This document shows, piece by piece, positions 1-11,206 of a DNA stretch of 64,000 nucleotides (position 1 is the stretch's first letter; the number at the start of each line of letters is the position of its first letter). A model generated the notes under the pieces. That model searched no databases. It worked only from the letters and a program-made list of their open reading frames with translations, and was not told where the DNA came from. Position numbers and translations under genes: made by a program. This DNA is from Gryganskiella cystojenkinii (Eukaryota; Mortierellomycota; Mortierellomycetes; Mortierellales; Mortierellaceae): NCBI GenBank assembly GCA_015852425.1, contig JAAAIG010000002.1, positions 28,542 to 92,541 of the forward strand, given 5' to 3'.

Positions 1-102
1 TCGTCATTTGAATGTGTTTACGTTGTGGTTTTCTTTGTTTCCATTTTCCGCCCCTTTCTTAATCTAACATCTCCTTTTTTTCTTGCGTTTCTACTTTTTT
101 AG

Positions 103-491
103 TCCCCACGGCTGTTTTAGGCCTTGGCTATATGTTCCCCCAGCTTAAGAGCGACTTTTGGTTCGCCACCACGTTCTTCCTTTCTAGGATCCTTTTCAAC
201 TTTGCGGGACTTCACGAACTCGCGTTCAACTTTGGACCCGCAGGTGGCTCTGCTTACATCTACACAGCCTCGTTGATTATGCACTTATTTTGGTTCTCGA
301 AATTCATTCGGATCCAACGGTACAAAGCCCGTCTACGAGCCAAGGCTCGCCTTGAGCAACTCGAAAAGGAGAAGCCGTCCCCGACCAGTTTTTCAAACAA
401 CGACAGCAAGCAGAGTAGAAGCAGCAGCAATAGTAGCAAGGCAAGTGGATCAGTCATTCAGCTCCGAGTCAAGGCTGAAGGTGCAAAGTAG
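103..491 (+). CDS. TLC-domain membrane protein, 3' exon (partial)
   Basis: This is the last exon of a gene whose 5' part lies outside the window. A pyrimidine-rich acceptor ending at 102 opens a frame that reads through the ATG at 132 to the stop at 489-491. The visible protein has two hydrophobic segments, FWFATTFFLSRILFNF and a later one ending in LIMHLFWFSKFI, then a basic, Ser/Lys-rich cytosolic tail. The first segment followed by GLHEL resembles the end of a TRAM/LAG1/CLN8 (TLC) domain of the TMEM56 kind, proteins of the ER or other internal membranes. With only this fragment the exact subfamily (ceramide synthase or TLCD type) cannot be decided. A run of AATAAAAAAAAAC near 590 could serve as polyadenylation signal. 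The gene converges on the minus-strand ligase gene ending at 732. Confidence 0.6.
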
Positions 492-731
492 AATCAATTT
501 ATTTTGGAGAGGAGGATTTCTTCTTGTTCATTTGTAGTTTTGTAATATATCTCATGGTGTTGCTTTCTTTGAATCATTAAAAGTGATCATAATAAAAAAA
601 AACAAAAAAAGGAGTTGAGGGTAATCCTTCTTGAGTCCAGACAGAGCTTGCTATTATTTCGCTTAAGTAGCATTTCTTTCCTCTCAATTGCTTATTCGAC
701 GTTTTCCCCTCGCTCCCACCCAAGGCCAATG

Positions 732-2614
732 TTAGCTTCGCACCAGAACCTCAACACGCTCTTGACCATTCGTGCTGTAGATTGGCTTGAGAGGAGTCTG
801 GTGGTAAAAATGGCCCATTCCGTTTAGTCGTCGATTGCGATGGAGCGCATGGTCGATCAAGTCGTGGACAAATCCAGGAGGTGAGACTCCTGTCATGATC
901 AGAATATTCGCCAACGAAGAAGAATCTAACATGGAGAAAGAATCTCGTCAGTGATCTGATTGAAACGCGTTAAAGCTTGTCCGTTTCTTGCTTTCACATA
1001 CCTTTCTCGAACGACAAGCCACAGTTGGAATTGACTTCGAGAACGTACGGGTCGCATTTGTCCATTTCAACAGTTCGGATATCAACTAGAAACGGCGACA
1101 CGTTGAACAGTTTAGTAACGGATTCAAAAATGACAAAAAATCTCCAGTTGCACTGGCTCCAAAAAGAATCAACAAATAAACGAGATTTTAAGCATACCAC
1201 GACCATAACCGTTGCCATCGAGAGCCAGATACGCATCCCTGGCGACCTGTTGGAGTCTCTCCTGCCATTCCTCGTTGGCTAGCTGATACCGACAAAAGTC
1301 TTCGTTGCCTGATCCGCCGTTTAAGTCGTACCCTTCCCAATACTGATCAAATGACAGCAGGCGCTCAAACTTGCCCAGTTTAGGATCAAATGCTCTTTCG
1401 GCCACGGGGAAGACGCGGATCCCCCAATCCTTGTCTCCAATCACCAGGGCCGTAAACTCGAGTCCTGCTAGGTACTTTTCCACAAAGACCGTGGGTGTCT
1501 CGATATCGATCGCCATCTTTTCCTCCTTCTTGAGTGTCTTGGCATTCAAAAGGGACTGCCTCTGTTGATCCTGTTCGTTCATCCCTTCTTCTTGAAGTTG
1601 ATTTCGGTGATGTTGTTTATACTCCTCGATGACGGCAGCAGTCGAATTGATGTCATCGACCTTGGACCCTTTGAGACTCGCGGCCAGGGACATGTTGACC
1701 TGCTCCAAAAGATGTTCAGGATCATGCACAACCGAGTCCAAAGAGATGTTGATGGACGCATAAGAGATTGAGGGTTTGACAATCATAGGGAAACCAATTT
1801 CCTGGATGATATCATCCAGATCCTCTCGTTTCGCCAGTTCCCGGAATTCCTTGAAGGATGAGGTTGGAACGTGCGCCGCTTGAAGTTCTTTCTTCAGGAT
1901 GGGTTTCGAGCTCGAGATGATATAAAATGCTTGTTTTCACAGGAACAGAATAGAAATTGAGGTTATCTACCTTATCAAACATTCTCGTTTACTCTCTCAT
2001 TGCTTTTATCTTTGACTCTTTTCTCATATCCATAAACCCGATTTTACCTGAATCGGCTCCTGTGAAAGGAATCTTCCTCTTTTCCAGTTCGATCACCATG
2101 GACACGCCAGGATATCCATCCAACTCTATTTCCAGATCCAACAGTGCCACAAGCAAGATAACGAAGGAAATAAAAACACGGCAAACAAAGAAAAGGGGTG
2201 GAAAGGGCGAGAGAGTGAGGTCAATTCCATTGTCAAAATCGCAACGGCGTTTTTTTTTTTTTTTTTTTTTTTTGGAATATGATGTATACCTGTGCCATCA
2301 CAGAGTTGAAAGACGACAAGATCCTGACCATGGATCAGTTTCTCTTGCATCTCCCTCTCCAACTGGTCCGCGACCTCAACAAGAGTGTCCATCGAAACGG
2401 GAACGGCCTCAATGTCAACAAAGCCGGCTTTGATGAGTTCTGACTCGAGTTCTTCGACTGCCTGAGTACGATCAAATTCGTTGGTGAGCGTGACAGGGTC
2501 CTTGGCATCTTGGTCCAATGGTACATGGCCATTTTGGATTTCTCCTCCCAAAGCGCGATGACTCTGAAAGGGTCGCAGGATGCGAACAGCGGCAAGTGGT
2601 AGTGAGGTAGGCAT
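732..2614 (-). CDS. ATP-grasp protein, D-alanine--D-alanine ligase-like
   Basis: Five exons on the minus strand: 2614-2290, 2125-2048, 1929-1198, 1085-1002 and 925-732, giving 470 residues with every junction in frame. ATP-grasp features appear in order: an N-terminal pre-ATP-grasp region; DGTELDGYPGVS and PFTGADSAFYIISSSKPILK (the G-S/D-K substrate and lid part); GFPMIVKPS (nucleotide-binding Lys); PTVFVEKYLAGLEFTALVIG; and LEVNSNCGLS, with metal ligands near E395 and N397. The family joins an amino acid or dipeptide carboxylate to an amine using ATP. A polar insert of about 60 residues interrupts the lid region. The ATG at 2612-2614 was taken as start, but an acceptor-like TTTTATAG ends just before 2630 and the frame is open up to it, so an additional 5' exon is possible. 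The true substrate is unknown; fungi have no peptidoglycan. Confidence 0.75.
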
Positions 2615-3729
2615 GAGTCCTTTGTTGTATCTATAAAAAAAGTGGGAATGCGTGTGTGTGGGGGACGATAAGAGGTATCGAAAAATAGAGTCGAGGAAAA
2701 AAAGTGGTGGCGTTGGGGTGCTATGAAGAGGGGGAAGGATAGCGCGCCTTTTGAGGGATTATGTTGGCTTTCTTCTCGTTTAGTGCAGGTTTTTGCGGTG
2801 TGACCCTTTTTAGTGCCGACTCACACGTAATGGTGAGCTGTTGAAATGTAACTGGGATCGAATTACAGAGTGGAAATGAGGAGTGATGTCGAAGCAGTGT
2901 AAGAGAAATGAGGGGAAGAAGGGAACTGAAAAAGAGAGAAAAAGAAAAAGAGAGAGAAAAAATATTCCCAAGTTGCCAGCAAGAAAAAAGAAAAAGAAAA
3001 AGAAGCAGGTTGAGTGGTGTGTTGGTATTACGGTCTGCAACCATGTAAGACGTGCAGCCACCTTCATTTTTTCACATTTGCACAAGTGACACAGAGGCGC
3101 AGACTGGCGGAGGAAGGGGGGAAGAGTCAGTGCGCGGGACTCGTTCTGATCGCTTTTTACTGGTTTTTTCGTAATAATCCCACACTCTCTGTTTTCCTCT
3201 GAGTGTGGTCAACGAACGAGGTTCAAAAAAAACAGAGCAGCCCGTCCAGACAACCAACCAACTGCCAAGCATAATATGCCAGCCTAAGAAACATAAAAAA
3301 TTATCCCCCAAATTAAGCGCGTATTTGCACGCTTGCTGGATAAGCAGGTCGCGTGTGTGCACGGACTTTACAGTGAAAAAATGATCACTAGTCGTAGCCC
3401 CATTGTAATATGGTCCAAGGATCTAAAAAGAGCGAAAGAGGGACGTCCCAACGGTGTGGCTGTGGCTGTGCGTATGTATTTGTTTGCGTACCCTTTTTTA
3501 CATCCGTTTTCCTGTTGGCAGTATGCTGCTATCCACATCTGATCTGACCAACTTCGCACGAGAATAAGGTTCCAGACAGTTCCATTATCATTTGCTGTTG
3601 GTTGTCGCAGGAATTTTTGGTCCCAGGTTCCCATCTGTCATTTCCATTGACTTTCATTTCCCTCCCTTCCATCTTTATTGCTCTCCTGGACACTTTTTTG
3701 CCGCCATCATCAATAAAGCCTAACGCTTC
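2615..3729. other. Divergent promoter region between ligase-like gene and P4-ATPase
   Basis: About 1.1 kb separates the two divergently read genes. It contains a purine-rich stretch around 2900-3005 (GAAAGAGAGAAAAAG-type) and no open frame with convincing protein-like composition. It should hold both promoters and possibly a short first exon of the minus-strand gene. Confidence 0.5.
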
Positions 3730-6700
3730 ATGGCATCCACTAGCCCAGTCTCGCAATCAATTCTCGCCCCTTCCTTCTTTCATAAACCACCACTACCAAA
3801 AACGAAGAAGGTGTACGTTAACTTCGATCCTAATCATGACTCCACATCGTCCTCGGTATTATCGCCAACTATCTCACAACTGAAGCCACCATCTATATCA
3901 TTGCATGATGATGATGATGCCGGACGGATTATCAGCAACAAGGTCGTCACGACTCAATACTCGATCTTAACTTTTCTCCCCAAAAATCTATACCATCAGT
4001 TCAGACGTGTCGCGAACTTTTTCTTTCTCACGATCGTCATCCTTCAATGCATCGAACCCTTTCAATCCATGGAACCGGCCGTGAGCGCTTTGCCCTTGAT
4101 GATCATCGTCGGTCTCACGGCCGCCAGGGATGGGTTTGAAGACTGGAAGAGACACGAAGTTGATCAGACCGTTAATACGCGAAAGACACTCGCTCTACAT
4201 AATTGGAAAAACAGGACCATGGAGTATAAGCTGGAGCACCATCACCACCGTCGCCATCGGTCCAAGTACTCTCGTTACCTCTATCAGGATCCTAGTCCTC
4301 GGATTGGAGGAGTTACTCGTCGGAGCAAAAGGTCCTGGATCACAGAGAGGATATTCATCCTAGGGACATATCAGAAAAGGTTATTCAGATGTCTAATCCG
4401 ATCGATCAGAAATGGACTCAAGGCCATCATTAAAACCATCAGGAGAGTCAAATTGCGTCTGAATGATGGATCCGGGAGCATTCAGGATATGAGCTACGAG
4501 AATGATCTCTCTGATCCAGAAGAGGTATCCAAGCCCGAGGTCATCGGTTATACCTACCGACGAAAGTCTGCCGTCGACAACTCTGAGGTGTTTTCAACCT
4601 CTCCAACAAGACCAGTGGTGGCGACAGACGCTGGAGAGCTTTACGAGCTCACAGAAACCCCACCCGAGAACGACTTTTCTTTCCCTTATTGGCGTTCTAG
4701 ACTATGGCAAGATGTTCAGGAGGGCGATATGATCCTGCTAAAGAAAAACGACTTTATCCCTGCCGATCTATTAATCCTGTCCAGCTCAGAACCTGAGCCG
4801 ATCTGCTATGTCGAGACCATGAACCTCGATGGCGAGACGAACCTCAAGATCCGACAGTGTGTCCCTGGACTTGGAGGAGAAGGAGGGGGTCGCCTCTGTA
4901 AACCCGAAGAATGTGCGCAGACCAAGTTCTGGGTCGACAGCGAAGGACCCAACAACAATTTGCTAAAGTACCATGGCGCAGTAGTGTTTCCTTCAGAACC
5001 GGGCAAAGGATCAAGACCACGACGGGTTGGCATCGATGTGAACCATTTACTCCTCCGTGGCTGCGTTCTCAGGAACACTGAGTGGGTTATCGGGCTGGCC
5101 CTCTTCACAGGTTCTGACACAAAGCTGCAGATGAACGCTGGACGTGTTCCGAGTAAACGCAGTGACATGGAGCGCAAAATGAACGTTCAGATGTAAGGTC
5201 TCATCCTCTCGTGTGTGCCTGTATTCTCTCGGTTGCGGTTGTCACCACTACGAACACGTCACAACTCATTTTTGTCTCCTTTCTAACAGCATTGTCAACC
5301 TGATCGTGTTGGCGGGGATCTGCATCTTCTTCGCTCTTATGAGTCGCAATTGGGAACGTCACAGCCTCCAAATCGGCGCTCCATACATGACCACAAACAG
5401 CTCAAGCTCTTTCAGCAATCCAGACTATGCTTCGTTTATTTCATTTATGTATGCCCGCATTTCATGGTTTACTACGTATTCATATTATAAGGACCATTTC
5501 ATCCAGATGATTAACATGATCGCGCATAATCTGTACAATAGGATGAGTATCATCACGTTCCAGAACTTGGTCCCCGTGGCACTCTACTTAACTGTCGAAG
5601 GTGTCAAGACCATTCAGGTAAGATCGCTGGTCTCCTTTCTACTTGTAAATACTCGAGCGCTCTTACTAAAACTACTTTAATCGATAGGCTTATTCATCTT
5701 TCAGGATCTGGAATTATACTACGAGGAGCGAGATATACCCTGTATGCCACGTAGCTGGAACCTATCCGACGATCTCGGCCAGATCGAGTACATCTTCTCA
5801 GACAAGACTGGAACCCTCACCACCAACCAGATGGAGTTCAAAAAGTGTTCGATCCAAGGACGCATCTTTGATTTTACTCCAGCATCGACCACAACGACGA
5901 CGACGATCATGGATCAAATAAAACCGGAAAGTGATAAACAGACTGTACTTTTTGAAGATCTTCTGGCACAAAGCAAGCAATGTTGTCTTGATCATCGACC
6001 GGACCCTGAGAAAATTGAGATCTTGAACGAAAACGAGCCTGCCTTCCAGTTTGGATTCGAAGAAGGCGTGACCAGTACGGATCATAGACGGCGGCGCAGG
6101 TCGAGCCATAATACCCTTGTAGATCAAGCATCCGGACCACTTGGCTTGGGTATCGACCAGACCGATACCAGAAAGGACTTTGACGTCAGCTCTGGCGAGA
6201 ACGTGAATGGCGATGACGATAGCAATACGAGCGGCCAGATCCGATCTCGAAGCTCCTCTAACGCGACAGAGGTCCTTGACGATCCTGGCAACCGAATTTC
6301 GATCGCAAACCAGGCTCGATTCACACTGAAGCGCATAGTCCAACATGACAGTGGTGAAGAGAATTATGACTCGGACGACAAGGACGGCAAATTCCATGTA
6401 CCAGTGTCACTCCATAAGGCCAAAAATGATTTTTTTCTCATCCTAAGTATCTGCCACACGGTGCTCGTCTCCACAGTCGCCACGTCAGATCATCAGTTGT
6501 CTCAACAGTGTGTTGAGCTGAGCAAAGAGTTACCCGTGATCAGGATCCCGAACGAGAGTGACTATCAAGCTCAGAGCCCAGACGAACTGGCTCTCGTGAT
6601 CGCGTCCAAGGGGCTTGGGTACACCTTCCTCGGTAGAGAAGCCGATGTCATTTTGATGGCTCACCCACATGAAACCGAACCTAGGCGGTATCAGATCCTA

Positions 6701-9700
6701 AATGTTCTCGAGTTTAATAGTACCCGCAAGCGAATGAGTGTCATTGTTAAGCAACTTTGGCCATACTCTTCAAGTGGCGCCAAAGTAGACGGCGATACAC
6801 ACGAGCGAGTTCAGCAAGAAGAGATCTTGTTGTTGACTAAAGGAGCGGACAATATTATTTTTGAGCGTGTCAAGCCAGGGCAGGATGAAATTGTCCAGGA
6901 CACTACTGCCCATCTTCAGTGGTTTGCCGGTGATGGACTCCGGACCCTCTGTCTCGCCTATAAACCTTTGGACCCGAAAAACTACGATCAGTGGTCCCAG
7001 CGCTATCATTTCGCCTCCACGTTTGTTGACGGCGGTGATGGCAGCACTCACGCGATCTCGTCCGCAGAAACAGAAAAGATCCAAAGGGATCAAAGGTCAG
7101 TACTCGGTACCGACTCAACCGGCAATACCAAGAACCTACAGTACGATGGCGGTGAGGTCGCTCAGAGCCAGTGCTATACCACAGCCGACCTACGAAAATC
7201 ATTCAAGTCCTCGAACCGTCAAGACATGTTGGAGGAACTTGGGGAAGAAATGGAGCGAAATTTGATCCTTTTGGGTGCCACGGGGATCGAGGATCGACTC
7301 CAAGACGGTGTCCCTGAGACGATCCGACTCTTGAAACGTGCAGGGATTAAGATCTGGATGTTGACAGGGGACAAAATGGAGACTGCGATCAGTATCGGCG
7401 TCTCAACAGGGCTTTTGAGTCATGATCACGACCACGGTGAGGAGGATGGTCAACCGACAGTATCGAGGCAACAGTCGAGTATTTTTGGGACGGAAGGACA
7501 AGATACGGACAAAACCATCGGCGAGATTGGACCCAAAAGAGAAGGTCGTTCATCTTTCTTGCTTTCCACAGACAACGACCCAAATCAGGCGAACCTGGAA
7601 GAAGGAACGAATCCGTGTTCTGACATGGAGCTAATTCTCGTCCGAGGGGACTATGAACCCGAAAAATACCCAATCTATTGCGGTCGTGTCGAATCCAACA
7701 ACGGTCAGCATGAACGTCGCGTCGATCACAATGCTGGAAACGAACAAGCGGTCCCGACGGAACACCCTGTGCTGGCACAGATTAGGACTGCTCTCGCATC
7801 ATTCGGAGTCGCGAAGGAGGATCCCACGTTGACCACTACACTAGCTGTTGTCACCGAACCGACTCCAATTGAGATCATGGACGAGAATATCGACTCGGAT
7901 ATGCCTAGTATTACAGAAAAATCGGAGACGACGGAGCGCGGGGGTAACGGTGACAACAGCGGCGAGGAGGGTACTGGGTCCAGCTTCGGGGATTACTTAC
8001 CCTGGAGACTCTACGAGAAGTGGGAGTCCTCGATCACGACTCCTCCCTCGTTTACAAAGCCGTTTTTCGATTCTATCTCATCCATCAAACGTCGTGCCAC
8101 CACCGCGACCATGAGTGAGAGCAAGAAGCGGAGACCGATCCACCGTCAGAGCCGGAACACTGCCCTGGTCATCGATGGTCTTGCACTCAAGTTCGCTTTA
8201 GAAGATCCAGTTTGCAAGGAACTCTTGCTCGAGCTCGCCTGCGAATGCACTGCCGTAGTCTGCTGTCGAGTTTCGCTTCTCCAAAAGGCGATGGTCGTCA
8301 AGATGGTCAAGGACTCGAAAAAGGTCATGACGCTTTCCATAGGTGATGGTGCGAATGATGTCTCCATGATCCAAGAGGCTCATATCGGGATCGGCGTCGC
8401 CGGTGAAGAGGGTCTTCAAGCTGTGATGGCAAGCGATTACTCGATCGGTCAGTTCCGGTTCCTGGCTCGGTTGTTGCTAGTCCACGGTCATTATGCTTAC
8501 CTCCGAAACACGTCCATGGTGATGCTGTTCATCTTCAAGAACATCCTCGGGATCGGCGCCTTGTTCTGTTACGAATTTGTCTGTGGGTTCTCATCAATGC
8601 CCGCGTTCGAGTATTCGTACATTTTACTGTACAATGTCGTTCTAACGATGTTCCCTCCCTTGATCATCGGTATCTTTGACCGAGATCTAGGACCCGGTGC
8701 ACTGATGACCTTTCCTGAGCTGTACAAGGTTGGAGTCCTTCAAGAGGAATTCACCAACAGTCGATTCGTGATCTATTCACTCGAGGGCGTCTTCCAGTCG
8801 ATCCTTTGTTTTGCTATCCCTTACTTCAGTTATCGGCATGGCGCCGTTGAGTCCTCCGGTCATGTTCAGGAAATGTACGAGATGGGTCTCGCCATGGCAG
8901 TCGCGAGCATTGCGCAAGCCAACATTTTTGCGGCTGTGGTCAGTCTCTCCTTCTCGGCATTCCATGTCATTTTTATTTGGGGATCCGTGGCTCTGGTCTT
9001 TGTCTACTCGGCCATGTATACACTTCTACCCAAGGCACTGTCCCAGGCGAATCCAAATTATGGCTTCACGAAAAGCGTGATGGCGACTCCTACGTTCTGG
9101 GCCGTGGTATTTTTGACGATTGTTTCCTGTAACCTTCCGAGGCTGGTCGCAAGATATATTCGGAGGACATATAGCCCAAAAGATCTCGATATCTTGCAAG
9201 AAGTCTGTCAGATGAAGAGTGTTGATCATTGCATCTTTTCCGAGGGAGTGTCTGAGCGTCAGACCTCGATCGCAAAATCGACACAGCAATCACAACAGTC
9301 TCACTGCACGACGAGCTCTATAGATGTGAATCCAGGTTTGGTGAAGCAATCTCTTTCTAACGGTATGAGCCAGGATTCTGGTAATGTTGGCGCCTACCAT
9401 GCGCTGAGTCGGTATCTGCGTCTGGACTGGACATGGGGTATCGTTCCTGCCTCGGCTCAGTCTTTGTCTACCACAGTCGCAGCAAGAGCCAACACATCAA
9501 CAGTTCCGCAGATTAATGCAGCGCCCACAACTCAAGCTGGCTATCCGACCGAGACTAGTGACAATCAGGTGACCACGCCAGAGGCCACAGGAATACCTCG
9601 TCACAGAACCTCGGCTACACTCTCCCCATCTTTGAAAAAATATCCTTCTTTGGTTCGGTCTCGAGACGACTTTGGCGGTTTAGATTCTCCATCCTCTGGA

Positions 9701-10496
9701 TTCTCTTCGGGATCGTCCACAAACCGATCAGTTTCACGTCACTTTCAAACGAATACCACTGCGACGGAAGGAGAAAATGAGATGGGATCCGGCGTCAGTG
9801 ACCCGATGAACCCTTCCATGATTTTGAGAAGACAACAGCTTCAACAAGTCCGTCATCGTCCTCAAGGCGAGGAAATCCAATCGCTCAAAAGTGCCTCGCC
9901 TACATTTGTGAGCCAAGATCCGCTCTCGCCTACGATAGGAGGCTCAACCTCAACTTCAACAACGACAGGTACTCAGATCAGCGTGAGCGACCCTCTCTCG
10001 TCCAAACCTCCCACCCCGATATTGGGCTTTGGATTCGCACAGGTAAGGGTAACATTTAGAGGTGCTATACGATTGTTTTGACTCGCTAATAGGTACTCAC
10101 AAGCACGACAACGTTGAGCACTTAGGACGAAGGAATGGCCGATTTGATCCTCGGCACTCGCTTTTATAGCCAACGCCATGCCAACAGAGGCAGTAGCGTC
10201 AGCATCGGTCAGTTGAGCAACTAAAGCTTTGGTTGCGCCGGCAGTCACAGTACCCTTCACGGAGCCGATACTGTATCACTCCATACAATCAGAGTTTTCT
10301 GAACCGAAGCTTTTCTTCTTTTTCTCCTGCGACCAACGTACACCCTCAGGATCCAATCAGGCGGCAGTTGCAAGATGTATCAAGTCTGTCGGAGGATGCC
10401 ATGGGTTGGACTGCTTTTGAGCGGAAGAAATTTTCTGGTCGCCTGGTCCACCAACAGCATGGTCGACATGCTTCAGACGGCCATCGTCCTTGCTAG
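3730..10496 (+). CDS. P4-type ATPase (phospholipid flippase), very large
   Basis: Exons 3730-5192, 5290-5617, 5705-10042 and 10126 onward. P4-ATPases move phospholipids from the outer or lumenal leaflet to the cytosolic leaflet of plasma, Golgi or endosomal membranes. Seen: the N-terminal FLPKNLYHQFRRVANFFFL segment; LDGETNLK (A domain); DKTGTLT with phosphorylated Asp near residue 630; SPDELALV and KGADNIIF (nucleotide domain); TGDKMETAISI; GDGANDVSMIQ; and six C-terminal membrane helices. The N-terminal wording recalls the ATP10-type branch. The protein exceeds 2,000 residues, longer than usual, through polar inserts in the P/N domains and a Ser/Thr-rich tail. Two models fit the 3' end: direct stop at 10222-10224 (2,075 aa), or a 47-nt intron 10198-10244 leading to a stop at 10494-10496 (2,150 aa); AATAAA near 10540 favours the longer. 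The exon-3 acceptor is odd (see findings). Confidence 0.88.
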
Positions 10497-11206
10497 ATCC
10501 TGTTGTTGATCTCATTTCCTTGATGGTATAAAAATAGTCAAATAATAAAAAGACGCCTGACTCATTGAGCAGAGCCTTGCTGGATCAAGAGCCATTTCAC
10601 AAAAAGAAAGAAAGAGATCAAATGGCGGAGAAAAAATTTCTTAACAAGGTTCCTGTGCCATTTTTTTTGCCACAATCGCTCTCATGGCTTACCATCCAAG
10701 ATGATAGTCTTTGAGATTTTGTTTGGCGCCCAGACACCCCGTAAAATGAAAAGAGTATCCATGTACTTCTGAGCCCAATGCGAAAAAGAGGGAAAATCTC
10801 GCCAAACAGGGTAGACCATGATACTTTGATCTGCCAGAACAAAGGTCAACTCTCAGCTTTTTTTTTTTTTTTTTTTTTAGCTCTAGTTCCAATTGGCACA
10901 TCCTTTCTTCGTTCGCTTTACTCCCCGGAGTGTACGATACGATCTAGAATCGACAAGATCGACCGGGAATTGTGTTCTTGTTCCCCCAACTTTCTTTTTG
11001 GTTTAGGTGCAACATTCTTTAACAAAAAGGAGTCTTTGGGGGTATCTCGCACCCAAAGAGGAATGTTTACATGGTGATATATTGTATGATGTCTAAGAAA
11101 ATAATCAGGCTTGCGAACCGATGGAGGGAAAGATAGCTAAAAGAATAGGAGCTAAGCGAGAGGGACTGGAGTACAAAGCAAAGAAAGAGTGTCGTTACAT
11201 TTCTAA
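10497..11206. other. Intergenic region between convergent flippase and Kelch/BTB genes
   Basis: This holds the 3' ends of two convergent genes. It has AATAAA-like signals near 10540 and a T-run of about 21 at 10858-10878. No coding stretch is convincing. Confidence 0.5.

Noticed and set aside
5798..6397. 199-codon minus-strand frame inside the flippase
   Set aside because: It overlaps the catalytic P-domain exon on the opposite strand and has no recognisable family features.
10093..10125. Alternative flippase last exon from the acceptor at 10091-10092
   Set aside because: It gives only ten residues before a stop, whereas the acceptor at 10124-10125 continues FGFAQ with DEGMADLILGTRF, a far better protein continuation.
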